Notes under the pieces: model-generated
What the model was told of the DNA's origin: nothing
Databases searched by the model: none
The model's input: only the letters and a program-made list of their open reading frames with translations
Assembly: GCA_035942035.1 (NCBI GenBank)
Contig: DASZDK010000055.1
Coordinates: 1 to 53,656, forward strand
Direction: 5' to 3'
Length of the DNA stretch: 53,656 nucleotides
Origin: JAHWJR01 sp035942035
GTDB lineage: Bacteria; Actinomycetota; Acidimicrobiia; Acidimicrobiales; CADCSY01
Position numbers and translations under genes: made by a program
Shown here: positions 7,712-16,002 of the stretch, in pieces
Layout: every line of letters begins with the position of its first letter
Numbering within the stretch: position 1 is the first letter of the stretch

Positions 7712-9085
7712 CTATTCCGCCGCCGGCGGCGGCTCCCAGTGCACGACCCGCACCCGGGTGAGCTCGTCGAGCAGCTCGGGGCCGTAGCCGAAGCCATCGC
7801 CGGAGACGCCGTGCGGCGAAGCGGCACCGCCGGGAGCCCCGCCGAAGGCGGCGTTCACCTTCACGGTGCCCACGGCGAGGTCGCGGACCGCCCGCTGGGC
7901 GTGGCCCATGTCGGCGGTCAGCACCACGGCGGACAGGCCGTAGGCGGTGCCGTTGGCCAGGGCGAGGGCCTCGTCGAACGACTCGACCACCTGGACGGCG
8001 GCCACCGGGCCGAACGTCTCCTCGTCGACCACGGCCATCCCCGGGGCCACCCCGGTGAGCACCGTCGGCGGGTAGAACGCCCCCGGCCCCTCGACCGACG
8101 CCCCGCCGCAGCGCAGCTCGGCCCCCGCCTCCACCGCCTGGCGGACGTGGTCCTCGACCACCGCCCGCTGGCCGGCGTCGATCATCGGGCCCATGTCGGT
8201 GGACGGGTCGGTGCCCGGCCCGAGCCGCATGGCCTTGGCCCGGGTCACCAGCTCGTCGACGAAGGCGTCGGCGACCTCACGGTGCACGTAGATGCGCTCG
8301 ACCGACGTGCAGATCTGGCCGGCGTTGGCGAAGCACCCCATGGCTGCCTGCGCCGCCGCCGCCGCCGGGTCCACGCCGGCGTCGACGATCATTGGGTCCT
8401 TCCCGCCCAGCTCGAGGACGGCCTTGGCCCCCCGAGCAGCGCAGGCAGCGGCGACGGAGCGACCGGTGCGAACCGAGCCCACGTGCACGACGACGTCGAC
8501 GTCGACGTGGCCGGCGAGGGCGGCGCCGAGCGCACCGTCGCCCACCCCCAGGCTGAGCACACCGGCGGGCAGCTCCTCGTTCAGCGCCTCGATCACCCGG
8601 GCGGTGGCCAGCGGCGTCTTCTCACTGGGCTTGCACACCACGGTGTTGCCGGCAACGAGGTTGGCGGCGATCTGGGCGCAGGCGATGGCCACGGGATCGT
8701 TCCATGGCAGGCACAGGGCGGCCACGCCACGGCTCACCCGCACCATCCAGTCGGAGGCCCCCCACGGCCCTTGGAGGGACCGGCCCCGGTGGAGAGGGCC
8801 CAACTCGGCGTACTGCTCCATGGCCGAGAGCCCCGCCTCGACGCCCCCTCGGGAGTCGTCGAGGGGCTTGCCGTTCTCCCGCGTCTGCAGCAGGGCCAGG
8901 TCGTCGAGCTCGCTCCACAGCCGGCGGGCGCCCGCCTTGACCAGGGCGGCACGCTCCGCCGGATCGGTGCGCTCCCAGCCGGGATGGGCGGCGCGGGCGG
9001 CGGCCACCAGCTCGCCGGCGTCGCCGCAGGGCAGCCGACCGACGGTTTCGCCGGTGGCCGGGTCAGTCACGATGAGGTCGGGCAT
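7712..9085 (-). CDS. aldehyde dehydrogenase (NAD(P)+-dependent)
   Basis: 457 aa, slightly shorter than the usual 475-500. Oxidises an aldehyde to the acid. Conserved elements: PWNDPVAIA with the oxyanion Asn at about 129, KPSEKTP (NAD site, about 152-158), the general base Glu in LELGGKDP (about 225), and the catalytic Cys in NAGQICTS (about 259), then EETFGPVAAV. The GSxxxG loop reads HVGSVRTG. ATG at 9085 preceded by GGCAGGA; the long frame upstream to 9460 is shadow. Monocistronic, divergent from the lipoprotein protease, convergent with hemD; a GC-rich inverted repeat (about 7704-7734) in its 3' end may stop both. Substrate not predictable. Confidence 0.9.
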   Translation of the reverse strand: MPDLIVTDPATGETVGRLPCGDAGELVAAARAAHPGWERTDPAERAALVKAGARRLWSELDDLALLQTRENGKPLDDSRGGVEAGLSAMEQYAELGPLHRGRSLQGPWGASDWMVRVSRGVAALCLPWNDPVAIACAQIAANLVAGNTVVCKPSEKTPLATARVIEALNEELPAGVLSLGVGDGALGAALAGHVDVDVVVHVGSVRTGRSVAAACAARGAKAVLELGGKDPMIVDAGVDPAAAAAQAAMGCFANAGQICTSVERIYVHREVADAFVDELVTRAKAMRLGPGTDPSTDMGPMIDAGQRAVVEDHVRQAVEAGAELRCGGASVEGPGAFYPPTVLTGVAPGMAVVDEETFGPVAAVQVVESFDEALALANGTAYGLSAVVLTADMGHAQRAVRDLAVGTVKVNAAFGGAPGGAASPHGVSGDGFGYGPELLDELTRVRVVHWEPPPAAE

Positions 9086-9209
9086 GTGTCCTGCCTTCCC
9101 CGAAACCCCGCTCGCCGACTCACGCCCGACGCTTCCATCCGGCCGTTCTTCGGATGCCGTACCCTTGCCCGGCCCCGGCTGACCGGCCCGGGCGGACGAG
9201 GGAGATCCG

Positions 9210-10670
9210 GTGGCGCGACGGCGGGGACTTCGGGGCCTCCTGGCGGCGCTGTGCGTCGCCGGCGTGGTCGGTGGCTGCAGCGACGGCGATGGGGCCGGCC
9301 CCACCGATGAGCAGGGGACCGAAGAGGAGATCACCGAGCAAGGGTGCACCGAGGCCACCGGGGCCGACGGGACGACGACGCCCAAGGACCTCCTGGCCGC
9401 GGTGAACGACTCCCTGGCCTTCGTGGAGACCCCGGTGGCCTTCGGGAGCGGCGTGCTCATCGAAGGCGGCTACGTCGTGACCAATCTGCACGTCGTCGAC
9501 CCCATCCCCGAGGTCTCGGTGACCTTCCACGGTGGTTCGGTGTTCGAGGAGGTCCCCGTGGTCGGGGTCGACGCGCTGGCCGATATCGCCGTGTTGGGCC
9601 CGGTGGAGTCGGAGGCGTCGCCGTTGGGGCTGGCGGACCACGAGGGGCTCGAGCGGGGGGACGAGGTCTTCCTGGTGGGCTACCCGGGCGAGGTCGACGC
9701 CGAGCCCGAACCGGCCATCTCCCGCGGCATCCTCTCCCGGGTGCGCCGCCTGGAGGCGTTCGAACAGACCTACCTGCAGACCGATGCCGCCATCGGCGCC
9801 GGCCAGAGCGGCGGCGCCCTGGTCGACGGGCGCGGGTGCGTCATCGGCATCTCCGGCCTGGCCTTTGCCGAGGAGTTCGCCCTCGCCCTCTCGGCAGCCG
9901 ACGTGAACGCCGCGGTGGAGGCGATTCTCGACGGAGACGGCTCCACGTATCGCCCCTTCCCCGACGGCCCGGCGGTCACCTCCGGCACCCTGGCCTTGGA
10001 GGACCCGGACGACGTCAGACTGCTGACCCTGCGCACCGGTGACACCCGGGAGACGTTGCGCCTCTCGCTGACCAGCGAGCAGGTAGCCGTGCAGGTCATG
10101 GACCTGGCTGGGGAGCCGCTGCTGTTCAACCGGGAGGCCCTGGAGCTCGCCGCCGAGCTCGAAGGCGTCCCCGCGGACCAGCTCGGTGCTCCCGACGAGC
10201 CGGTGGCGCCGGGCGTCTACGAAGTGGAGTTGCCCCGCAAGTCGTACATCGTGGTCCTGATCGGCACGCAACGCGAGGGCGGCGCCGAGATCGGCTTCGA
10301 GTCGTCGCTCGACCTGGTGGTCTACGAGGACGACGACGACGACCGTCGCCTCCAGGTCGGGGACGGGGTCGAGGGCGTCATCGACGGTCTCGAGCTCCAG
10401 GACCGCTACCTGCTCGACCTCGAGGAGGGCGACGAGGTCAACATCCGGGTGGCCTCGCCGCAGGGCGACATGGCCTTCGCCGTGTGGCCCGAGGACGAGG
10501 GACCGGACGATTCCTTCGTCGTGGACGACAGTGACGGTGGCCTGTTCGGCCTGGATGCCGAGGGCGTCTACCGCGCCGAGGTCAGCGGGACGCACGTCAT
10601 CGAGGTGGTGAGCCTCCTCCAGGAGGCGTCCGGCTACGTCATCGAGGTCGGCCCCTCAGACGAGGGGTGA
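9210..10670 (+). CDS. lipoprotein HtrA-like serine protease with acidic C-terminal domain
   Basis: 486 aa. Signal sequence RRRGLRGLLAALCVAG with lipobox VVGGC (lipidated Cys23) predicts anchoring outside the membrane. The trypsin-like domain has His94 (TNLHVVD), Asp125 (DALADIAVLG) and Ser200 (GAGQSGGAL), a complete triad in HtrA order. No PDZ domain follows. Instead residues about 265-486 are beta-rich and very acidic (VYEDDDDDRR; ELQDRYLLDLEEGDEVNI), with a last part resembling a bacterial pre-peptidase C-terminal (PPC) domain. GTG start at 9210. Probably an envelope quality-control or signalling protease. Alternative: substrate-binding modules of unknown type. Confidence 0.82.
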   Translation: MARRRGLRGLLAALCVAGVVGGCSDGDGAGPTDEQGTEEEITEQGCTEATGADGTTTPKDLLAAVNDSLAFVETPVAFGSGVLIEGGYVVTNLHVVDPIPEVSVTFHGGSVFEEVPVVGVDALADIAVLGPVESEASPLGLADHEGLERGDEVFLVGYPGEVDAEPEPAISRGILSRVRRLEAFEQTYLQTDAAIGAGQSGGALVDGRGCVIGISGLAFAEEFALALSAADVNAAVEAILDGDGSTYRPFPDGPAVTSGTLALEDPDDVRLLTLRTGDTRETLRLSLTSEQVAVQVMDLAGEPLLFNREALELAAELEGVPADQLGAPDEPVAPGVYEVELPRKSYIVVLIGTQREGGAEIGFESSLDLVVYEDDDDDRRLQVGDGVEGVIDGLELQDRYLLDLEEGDEVNIRVASPQGDMAFAVWPEDEGPDDSFVVDDSDGGLFGLDAEGVYRAEVSGTHVIEVVSLLQEASGYVIEVGPSDEG

Positions 10671-10697
10671 CCTCGGGCACCGGGGTCCCGGCGGCCG

Positions 10698-10910
10698 TTA
10701 CGACGCCGGCTCCTCGCCCGACATCTCCTCGAGGCAGCGGTGGATCTCGGACGCCCGAAAGCGCCGGTGACCGCCGAGGGTCCGGATGGCGCTCAGCTTG
10801 CCCGCTCGCGCCCAGCGGGTCACGGTCTTGGGGTTCACCCGGAACAGCTTGGCGACCTCAGAAGGCGTGAGAAGGGCGTCTTGTGCGTCGAAGGGTTCCT
10901 GGACGGTCAT
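10698..10910 (-). CDS. bldC: BldC-like MerR-fold DNA-binding protein
   Basis: 70 aa small regulator. Core LLTPSEVAKLFRVNPKTVTRWARAGKL followed by IRTLGGHRRFRASEIHRCL matches the BldC family, which binds direct repeats cooperatively and controls development in streptomycetes. ATG at 10910 is favoured because GGAGAG precedes it; the ATG at 10925 has no ribosome site. A minus-strand TATCCT (10971-10966) is a candidate -10, giving a leader of about 50 nt. Divergent from the amino-acid dehydrogenase. In this lineage the target genes are unknown; excisionase-like proteins share the fold, but the GGHRR motif and lone position support BldC. Confidence 0.85.
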   Translation of the reverse strand: MTVQEPFDAQDALLTPSEVAKLFRVNPKTVTRWARAGKLSAIRTLGGHRRFRASEIHRCLEEMSGEEPAS

Positions 10911-11074
10911 GGCAGGGCTCTCCATGTGACTGCGGTTGCGGTGGGTGCGACTTCACACGACGCTCAGGATAAACCACGAACCGGGCGCTTTGCGCCACGT
11001 TTTCTTACGAACCGTATTCGCCCGGCCACGATGCGTAGGGCCGCCGGCGAATTCTGCGTCGGTAACCTCGCCGG

Positions 11075-12145
11075 GTGGTGATCGAGCGCATCGCAGTACC
11101 CGGCTACGAGGAGGTGGTGCGCTGCGTCGACGCCGGCACCGGCCTCCGGGCCATCGTCGCCATCCACTCCACCGCCCTCGGCCCCGCCCTCGGCGGAGTC
11201 CGCTTCCGGCCGTACGGAGACGACGAGGAGGCGTTGCACGACGTCTTGCGGCTGGCCCGGGGCATGACCTACAAGGCGGCCGTGGCCGGGCTCGACCTCG
11301 GCGGAGGCAAAGCCGTGCTCGTGGGCGACCCGGCACGCCTGCGCAGCGACGAGCTCCTGCGGGCCTACGCACGCTTCGTCGACTCGCTCGGCGGTCGGTA
11401 CCTGACCGCCGAGGACGTGGGCACCACCCAGACCGACATGGACCTGATCCGCCAGGAGACCCGCCACGTCACCGGAGGAAGCGAGTCGGCCGGCGGGTCC
11501 GGGGATCCCTCTCCCGCGACCGCCCTCGGCGTGGTCCACGCCCTGCGGGCGCTGGCCGAGCACGCCTGGGGCGACGACTCGCTCGAGCAGCGCCACGTGG
11601 TCGTGGTGGGCGCCGGCAAGGTGGGCTCCGCGCTCATCGGCCACCTGGTGACCGCCGGGGCCGTCGTCTCGGTCGCTGACGTCGACCCCGCCCGGGTCGA
11701 CGAGATGGCCCGCCGCCACGGCGCCCGGCCGGTCGACGTCGACGAGGCGCTGACCCTGGAGTGCGACGTCCTGGCGCCGTGCGCCCTGGGCGGCATCCTC
11801 GACGCCGACACCATCCCCCGCCTGCGGTGCCGGGCGGTGTGCGGGCCGGCCAACAACCAGTTGGCGAAGCGGGGGGACGCCGATCGCCTGGCCCGGGCCA
11901 GGATCCTGTACGTCCCCGACTACGTGGCCAGCGCCGGCGGCATCATCAACATCGCCGAGGAGCTTCGGGGCTACGACGGGGAGCGTGCCGTCGCCGCCGT
12001 CGCCGGCATCCGGCGCACGGCCGGCGCCGTGCTGGCGGCGGCGGCAACCGAGGGGGTCACACCACTCGAGGCCGCCGACCGCATCGCCGAGCGCCGGCTG
12101 GCCTCCGCCACCCACACCGGGGGCCGGAGGGCCGCCGGGTCCTGA
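11075..12145 (+). CDS. Leu/Val/Phe-type amino-acid dehydrogenase
   Basis: 356 aa. NAD-dependent oxidative deamination of branched-chain (or aromatic) amino acids. Visible: GPALGGVRFRPY (about 36-47), the catalytic region GMTYKAAVAGLDLGGGKAV with Lys67 and Lys79, LTAEDVGTTQTDMDLI, and the Rossmann motif VVVVGAGKVGSALIGHL; PDYVASAGGIINIAEEL near the end is characteristic of Leu/Val dehydrogenases versus glutamate dehydrogenase. GTG start at 11075; a -10-like TAACCT (11063-11068) lies so close that the mRNA is probably leaderless. Divergent from bldC, convergent with pyrE. Exact substrate undetermined. Confidence 0.9.
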   Translation: MVIERIAVPGYEEVVRCVDAGTGLRAIVAIHSTALGPALGGVRFRPYGDDEEALHDVLRLARGMTYKAAVAGLDLGGGKAVLVGDPARLRSDELLRAYARFVDSLGGRYLTAEDVGTTQTDMDLIRQETRHVTGGSESAGGSGDPSPATALGVVHALRALAEHAWGDDSLEQRHVVVVGAGKVGSALIGHLVTAGAVVSVADVDPARVDEMARRHGARPVDVDEALTLECDVLAPCALGGILDADTIPRLRCRAVCGPANNQLAKRGDADRLARARILYVPDYVASAGGIINIAEELRGYDGERAVAAVAGIRRTAGAVLAAAATEGVTPLEAADRIAERRLASATHTGGRRAAGS

Positions 12146-12151
12146 CCGGGC

Positions 12152-12697
12152 TCAGCCGTCGGGTGCGCCCAGGTCGGCGGCGGTGACCAGCGCCCGGTAG
12201 GCGATGCCCGCCTCGTCGGCCAGCTTGGCGCAGGTGGTCCCCCTGTCGACCACCGGGATGACCATCACCGGGACGGCACCGGCCGCACGCACCACGTCGG
12301 CGGCCTCGAGCAACGAGACGCCCCGGCTGACGGCGTCGTCGGTGAGCACCACGCGGTCACCCGCCTCCAAGGCGCCGGCGACCCGGCCCCCGGCCCCGTG
12401 GTCCTTGGCCTCGGACCGGACGCTGAAGCTGCGCAGCCGCCGGTCCCGGGTGGCGGCGACGGCGGCCACGCCGAAAGCCACCGCGTCGGCGCCCATGGTG
12501 GGTCCGCCAATGGCCGTGGCGTCGTCCGGCAGCACCTCGAGCACCGCCTCGGCCACCAACAGCATCCCGTCGGGACGGCAGGTCGACTGCTTGGCGTCGA
12601 CGAACCAGGAGCTGCGCCGGCCTGACTTCAGCACGAAGTCGCCGGTGCGCAGCGCGTGGGCGAGCAGGTGATCGCGCAGTTCGGGGAAGTCGCTCAT
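12152..12697 (-). CDS. pyrE: orotate phosphoribosyltransferase
   Basis: 181 aa. Joins orotate and PRPP to OMP in pyrimidine synthesis. FVLKSGRRSSWFVDAKQ at the N terminus matches the FxLxSGxxSxxYxD motif of OPRT; GGPTMGADAVAFGVA is the flexible-loop neighbourhood and VVLTDDAVSRGVSLLEAA is the PRPP-binding motif (usual VxxxEDxxTTG), here with S-R-G in place of T-T-G. Last gene of the minus-strand purL-purF-purM run, 67 nt after the membrane protein gene, so purine and pyrimidine genes may be co-transcribed. The altered PRPP loop leaves a small chance of a PyrE-like paralogue. Confidence 0.82.
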   Translation of the reverse strand: MSDFPELRDHLLAHALRTGDFVLKSGRRSSWFVDAKQSTCRPDGMLLVAEAVLEVLPDDATAIGGPTMGADAVAFGVAAVAATRDRRLRSFSVRSEAKDHGAGGRVAGALEAGDRVVLTDDAVSRGVSLLEAADVVRAAGAVPVMVIPVVDRGTTCAKLADEAGIAYRALVTAADLGAPDG

Positions 12698-12764
12698 CTT
12701 GCGGGCACGGGCCGGCCACCCGTCCCCGTCCCCTGGCGGGCAGGGGCCGGCGGGAGCAGCCCCA

Positions 12765-13277
12765 TCACCCTGAGGCGCTCGGGGCGGTCTTGGACCGTCG
12801 ACTGACCACCGAGATCAGCAGGGCGACGCCCACCAACAGCACCAGGGCCCCGGCGACGGTCGCCGGGCCTCTGCGGCTCTCGGCCACCCGCTCGGCGGCC
12901 GGATCGAACCGGAACTCCGCCAGCTTTTCGAACTGCTCGTCGGTGAGCACGAACCCGCCGTCGGGCAGGGCGTCGTCGAGGTTCACCGCCTGGTCGCCGT
13001 TGCGCTGGACGTAGAGCTTGAGGGGGAAGCCGGCGACCTCGGCGGGTACGACGTACACCGGGACGGGCTCACTGCCCTCGGGCCGGAAGGTCTCCTCGCT
13101 CACCTCGGTGCCCACCTTGGGTTCGCGGACGCCGCTGAACTCGAGAGCCTGCCGGGTGAAGACCCTGGCCTCCTCCCGGGTCATGGTGGGCTTCTCCGTG
13201 CCGCTGGCGTAGGCGCCGGCGATCAGGCCCACCACGAGGACCACGGCCAGGACGGCCAGGACGCGCACCGCCCTCAC
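12765..13277 (-). CDS. membrane-anchored protein with N- and C-terminal transmembrane helices
   Basis: 170 aa, not recognised. One helix near the N terminus (VLAVLAVVLVVGLIAGAYA), an extracytoplasmic-looking middle (EEARVFTRQALEFSGVREP, VYVVPAEVAGFPLKLYVQR, VNLDDALPDGGFVLTDEQFEKL) and a C-terminal helix (VAGALVLLVGVALLISVVS) followed by a basic tail. GTG at 13277 chosen because it starts 28 nt after the purM stop; the frame continues to 13370 inside purM. Located between purM and pyrE on the same strand. No function suggested beyond membrane location. Confidence 0.7.
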   Translation of the reverse strand: MRAVRVLAVLAVVLVVGLIAGAYASGTEKPTMTREEARVFTRQALEFSGVREPKVGTEVSEETFRPEGSEPVPVYVVPAEVAGFPLKLYVQRNGDQAVNLDDALPDGGFVLTDEQFEKLAEFRFDPAAERVAESRRGPATVAGALVLLVGVALLISVVSRRSKTAPSASG

Positions 13278-13305
13278 GATGGGGCGCCCGACAGCGGCTG
13301 AGCCG

Positions 13306-14379
13306 TCATCGTGGTGCTCCGGTGCCGGCGGGCTCGAGCACCACGTGCCCGGACCCCTCGACCACCTCACCGATGGCCACCGCCCGGTGGCCCCCCGACC
13401 TGGCCACGTCGATGGCCTGGAACACGTCGGCGGGGTCGACGGCCACGACCATCCCGATCCCCAGGTTGAACACCCGGGTCATCTCGGCGTCGGCGACGTC
13501 GCCCAGGCGCTGGATCTCAGTGAAGATCCGGGGCACTTCCCATTCGCCGCGACGGATCACGGCGTCGGTCGAGGGGGGCAGCACACGCGACAGGTTACCG
13601 ACGATGCCCCCTCCGGTGATGTGCGCGATGGCACGAATCTCGACAGAGCGCAGCAGCTGCGCCACCGTGGGCGCGTAGATCACCGACGGCTCGAGCAACT
13701 CGTCGGCGAGGGAACGGGTGGCGCCGGCGTAGGCAGGGTCGTCGAGTGAGCGCCCCGCCCGCTCGAAGAGGACCCGCCGGGCGAGGGAGTACCCGTTGCA
13801 GCGAAGCCCGGGTGAGGGCAGCCCGATCAGGACGTCACCGGGACGTAGCTGCTCACCGGTCACCAGTCGACCGCGCTCGGCCACGCCCACGGCGAAGCCG
13901 GCGAGGTCGAACTCGCCCCGCTCCATGGCGCCCGGGTGCTCGGCCATCTCGCCGCCGAGCAGCGCACAGCCGGCCTGGCGGCAGCCTTCGGCAACCCCCT
14001 CCACCAGCGCCTCCACCTGCTCGACGACCAGGCTGCCGACCGCCAGGTAGTCGAGCAGGAACAGCGGCTCCGCGCCCTGGCACGCCAGGTCGTCGACGCA
14101 CATGGCCACGAGATCGATGCCGATGGTGTCGAGGCGACCGGCGGCCCGAGCCACCAGGGCCTTGGTGCCCACCCCGTCGGTGGAGGCGACCAGGACCGGC
14201 CGGCGGTAGCGACCCACGTCGAGGGCGAAGAGCCCACCGAAGCCGCCGAGGTCGCCGATGACCTCGGGACGGAACGTCGAGCGCACCTTCTCCTTGATGC
14301 GCTGCACGGCCTGCTCGCCGGCGGCGAGGTCGACACCTGCCGATGCGTAGGTCTCAGGAGTTCGATCGGAAGCGCTCAA
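13306..14379 (-). CDS. purM: phosphoribosylformylglycinamidine cyclo-ligase (AIR synthetase)
   Basis: 357 aa, normal length. Closes FGAM to AIR with ATP (purine step 5). Shows TYASAGVDLAAGEQAV, FALDVGRYRRPVLVASTDGVGTK (substrate/ATP loop), GAEPLFLLDYLAVG, CALLGGEMAEHPG and HITGGGIVGNLSRVLP, all characteristic of PurM. The start is a TTG at 14379 whose bases overlap the purF stop (TTGA), a strong sign of coupled translation; the frame upstream to 14664 lies inside purF and is shadow. Confidence 0.95.
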   Translation of the reverse strand: MSASDRTPETYASAGVDLAAGEQAVQRIKEKVRSTFRPEVIGDLGGFGGLFALDVGRYRRPVLVASTDGVGTKALVARAAGRLDTIGIDLVAMCVDDLACQGAEPLFLLDYLAVGSLVVEQVEALVEGVAEGCRQAGCALLGGEMAEHPGAMERGEFDLAGFAVGVAERGRLVTGEQLRPGDVLIGLPSPGLRCNGYSLARRVLFERAGRSLDDPAYAGATRSLADELLEPSVIYAPTVAQLLRSVEIRAIAHITGGGIVGNLSRVLPPSTDAVIRRGEWEVPRIFTEIQRLGDVADAEMTRVFNLGIGMVVAVDPADVFQAIDVARSGGHRAVAIGEVVEGSGHVVLEPAGTGAPR

Positions 14380-15896
14380 GCGCCGGCGCTCTCTCGAAGG
14401 GCCCGGTCCAGGCCCGAGGCGGGCATGTCGTTGCTCTCGAGCACACCCTGGTGCATCGAGACCGGGACCTCCACGGGGTAGTTGTCGGTGAGACACGCGC
14501 TGCAGAAGCCGGCACTGACGGCTCCGGTGGCGTTCATCAAGCGGTCGAGGGTCAGGTAGGCCAGGGAATCGGCGCCCAGGTACTCCCGGATCTCCTCCAC
14601 CGTGCGCTCGGCCGCCAGGAGCTCGGAGCGAGCACCGGTGTCCATCCCGTAGAAGCACGGCCAACGGTAGGGCGGCGACATGATGCGCAGGTGCACCTCC
14701 AGGGCGCCGGCCTCTTGCAGCATGCGCACCACCGCCCGCTGGGTCGTCCCCCGCACGATCGAGTCGTCCACCACCACCAGGCGCTTTCCGGCCACGTTCT
14801 CCTGCAACGGGTTGAGCTTCATCCGCACGGCGTCGGCCCGCATCTTCTGGCTCGGGGCGATGAAGGTCCGCCCGATGTAGCGGTTCTTGACCAGCCCGTC
14901 ACCGTACGGGATGCCCGACGCCCGGGCGAAGCCCTGGGCGGCCGGGACCCCTGACTCCGGCACGGGCATGACCATGGCCTCGGCCTCCTCGGCCGGGCCC
15001 GTCGACGGCGCCGGCAGCGGCGCCTGGCGGGCCAGCGCCTCACCCATGCGCTGCCGGGCCCGGTGCACGTTCTGGCCGTAGAGCTGGCTGTCGGGACGGG
15101 AGAAGTAGACGAACTCGAACAGGCACAGCGTGGGATCGATGCTCTCCGGGGAGAACGGTTCGATCGAGCGGCAGCCGCCGGCGTCGATGACCACCACCTC
15201 GCCCGGCGCCAGCTCCCGCACGAACGTGGCCCCGACCACGTCGAGCGCCGGCGTCTCGGACGCCAGCACCCACCCGCCGTCGTCGAGCGTGCCCAGGCAC
15301 AAGGGACGGAACCCGTTCGGGTCGCGGGCCCCGACCAGATGGCCCTCGTCCATGAGGACCAGCGAGAAGGCGCCCCGCAGCCGGGGCAGCACCGCGCTGA
15401 GGGCGTGCTCCAGGTCGCGGCCGTCGCTGCGCTCACCTCCGCCCCCGAGGATCTGGGCGGCCAGCAGCTCGGCGACGAGGTCGCTGTCGCTCGCCACCGT
15501 CCCCGGCAACATCCCCGCCTCCTCGGCCAGGATCTCGGTGTTGACCAGGTTGCCGTTGTGGCCCAGGGCGAACTCGGCTCCGCCCACGTCGCGGTAGACC
15601 GGCTGGGCGTTGCGCCAGGTGCTCGAGCCGGTGGTCGAGTACCGGGTGTGGCCGATGGCCAGGTGCCCGGTCAGCGGTGCCAGCCGGCGGTGGTTGAACA
15701 CGTTGCTGACCAGACCCATGTCCTTGTCGATGACGATGGTCTCGCCGTCGCTGACCGCCATCCCCGCCGACTCCTGGCCCCGGTGCTGCAGGGCGTAGAG
15801 GCCGAGATAGGTCAGCTGGGCCACCGCCTGCCCAGGGGCGTAGACGCCGAAGACGCCGCACGCCTCCTTGGGGGAGTCGTCGACCACGGTCGTCAC
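14376..15896 (-). CDS. purF: amidophosphoribosyltransferase
   Basis: 506 aa from the GTG at 15896. First committed step of purine synthesis: PRPP + glutamine to phosphoribosylamine. An 11-residue propeptide ending KEA precedes Cys in CGVFGVYAPG, the N-terminal glutaminase nucleophile exposed by self-cleavage. HNGNLVN is part of the glutaminase site; VVVDDSIVRGTTQ is the PRPP loop. Cysteines in CLFEFVYFSRP, WPCFYGMD and GFCSACLTDNYPV match the [4Fe-4S]-type PurF of Bacillus. A GTG at 15956 would add 20 residues without conservation. Overlaps purM by four bases; preceded by about 105 nt after the coiled-coil gene. Confidence 0.95.
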   Translation of the reverse strand: MTTVVDDSPKEACGVFGVYAPGQAVAQLTYLGLYALQHRGQESAGMAVSDGETIVIDKDMGLVSNVFNHRRLAPLTGHLAIGHTRYSTTGSSTWRNAQPVYRDVGGAEFALGHNGNLVNTEILAEEAGMLPGTVASDSDLVAELLAAQILGGGGERSDGRDLEHALSAVLPRLRGAFSLVLMDEGHLVGARDPNGFRPLCLGTLDDGGWVLASETPALDVVGATFVRELAPGEVVVIDAGGCRSIEPFSPESIDPTLCLFEFVYFSRPDSQLYGQNVHRARQRMGEALARQAPLPAPSTGPAEEAEAMVMPVPESGVPAAQGFARASGIPYGDGLVKNRYIGRTFIAPSQKMRADAVRMKLNPLQENVAGKRLVVVDDSIVRGTTQRAVVRMLQEAGALEVHLRIMSPPYRWPCFYGMDTGARSELLAAERTVEEIREYLGADSLAYLTLDRLMNATGAVSAGFCSACLTDNYPVEVPVSMHQGVLESNDMPASGLDRALRESAGA

Positions 15897-16002
15897 CGCC
15901 GCCGCCGACAGCTCACCGGCCTGGTGGCGCGCAGGGACCCCTCCACGACCGTGCACGGCCCCAGGATGCCATGCAGGCCGACGAACCCGGTCCTCGGTCG
16001 GC

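Noticed and set aside
7704..7734. GCC/GGC repeat at hemD-ALDH junction as intrinsic terminator
   Set aside because: Lies inside the ALDH coding end and lacks a T-run; kept only as a remark.
9086..9460. N-terminal extension of aldehyde dehydrogenase
   Set aside because: Antisense to the lipoprotein protease and without family similarity.
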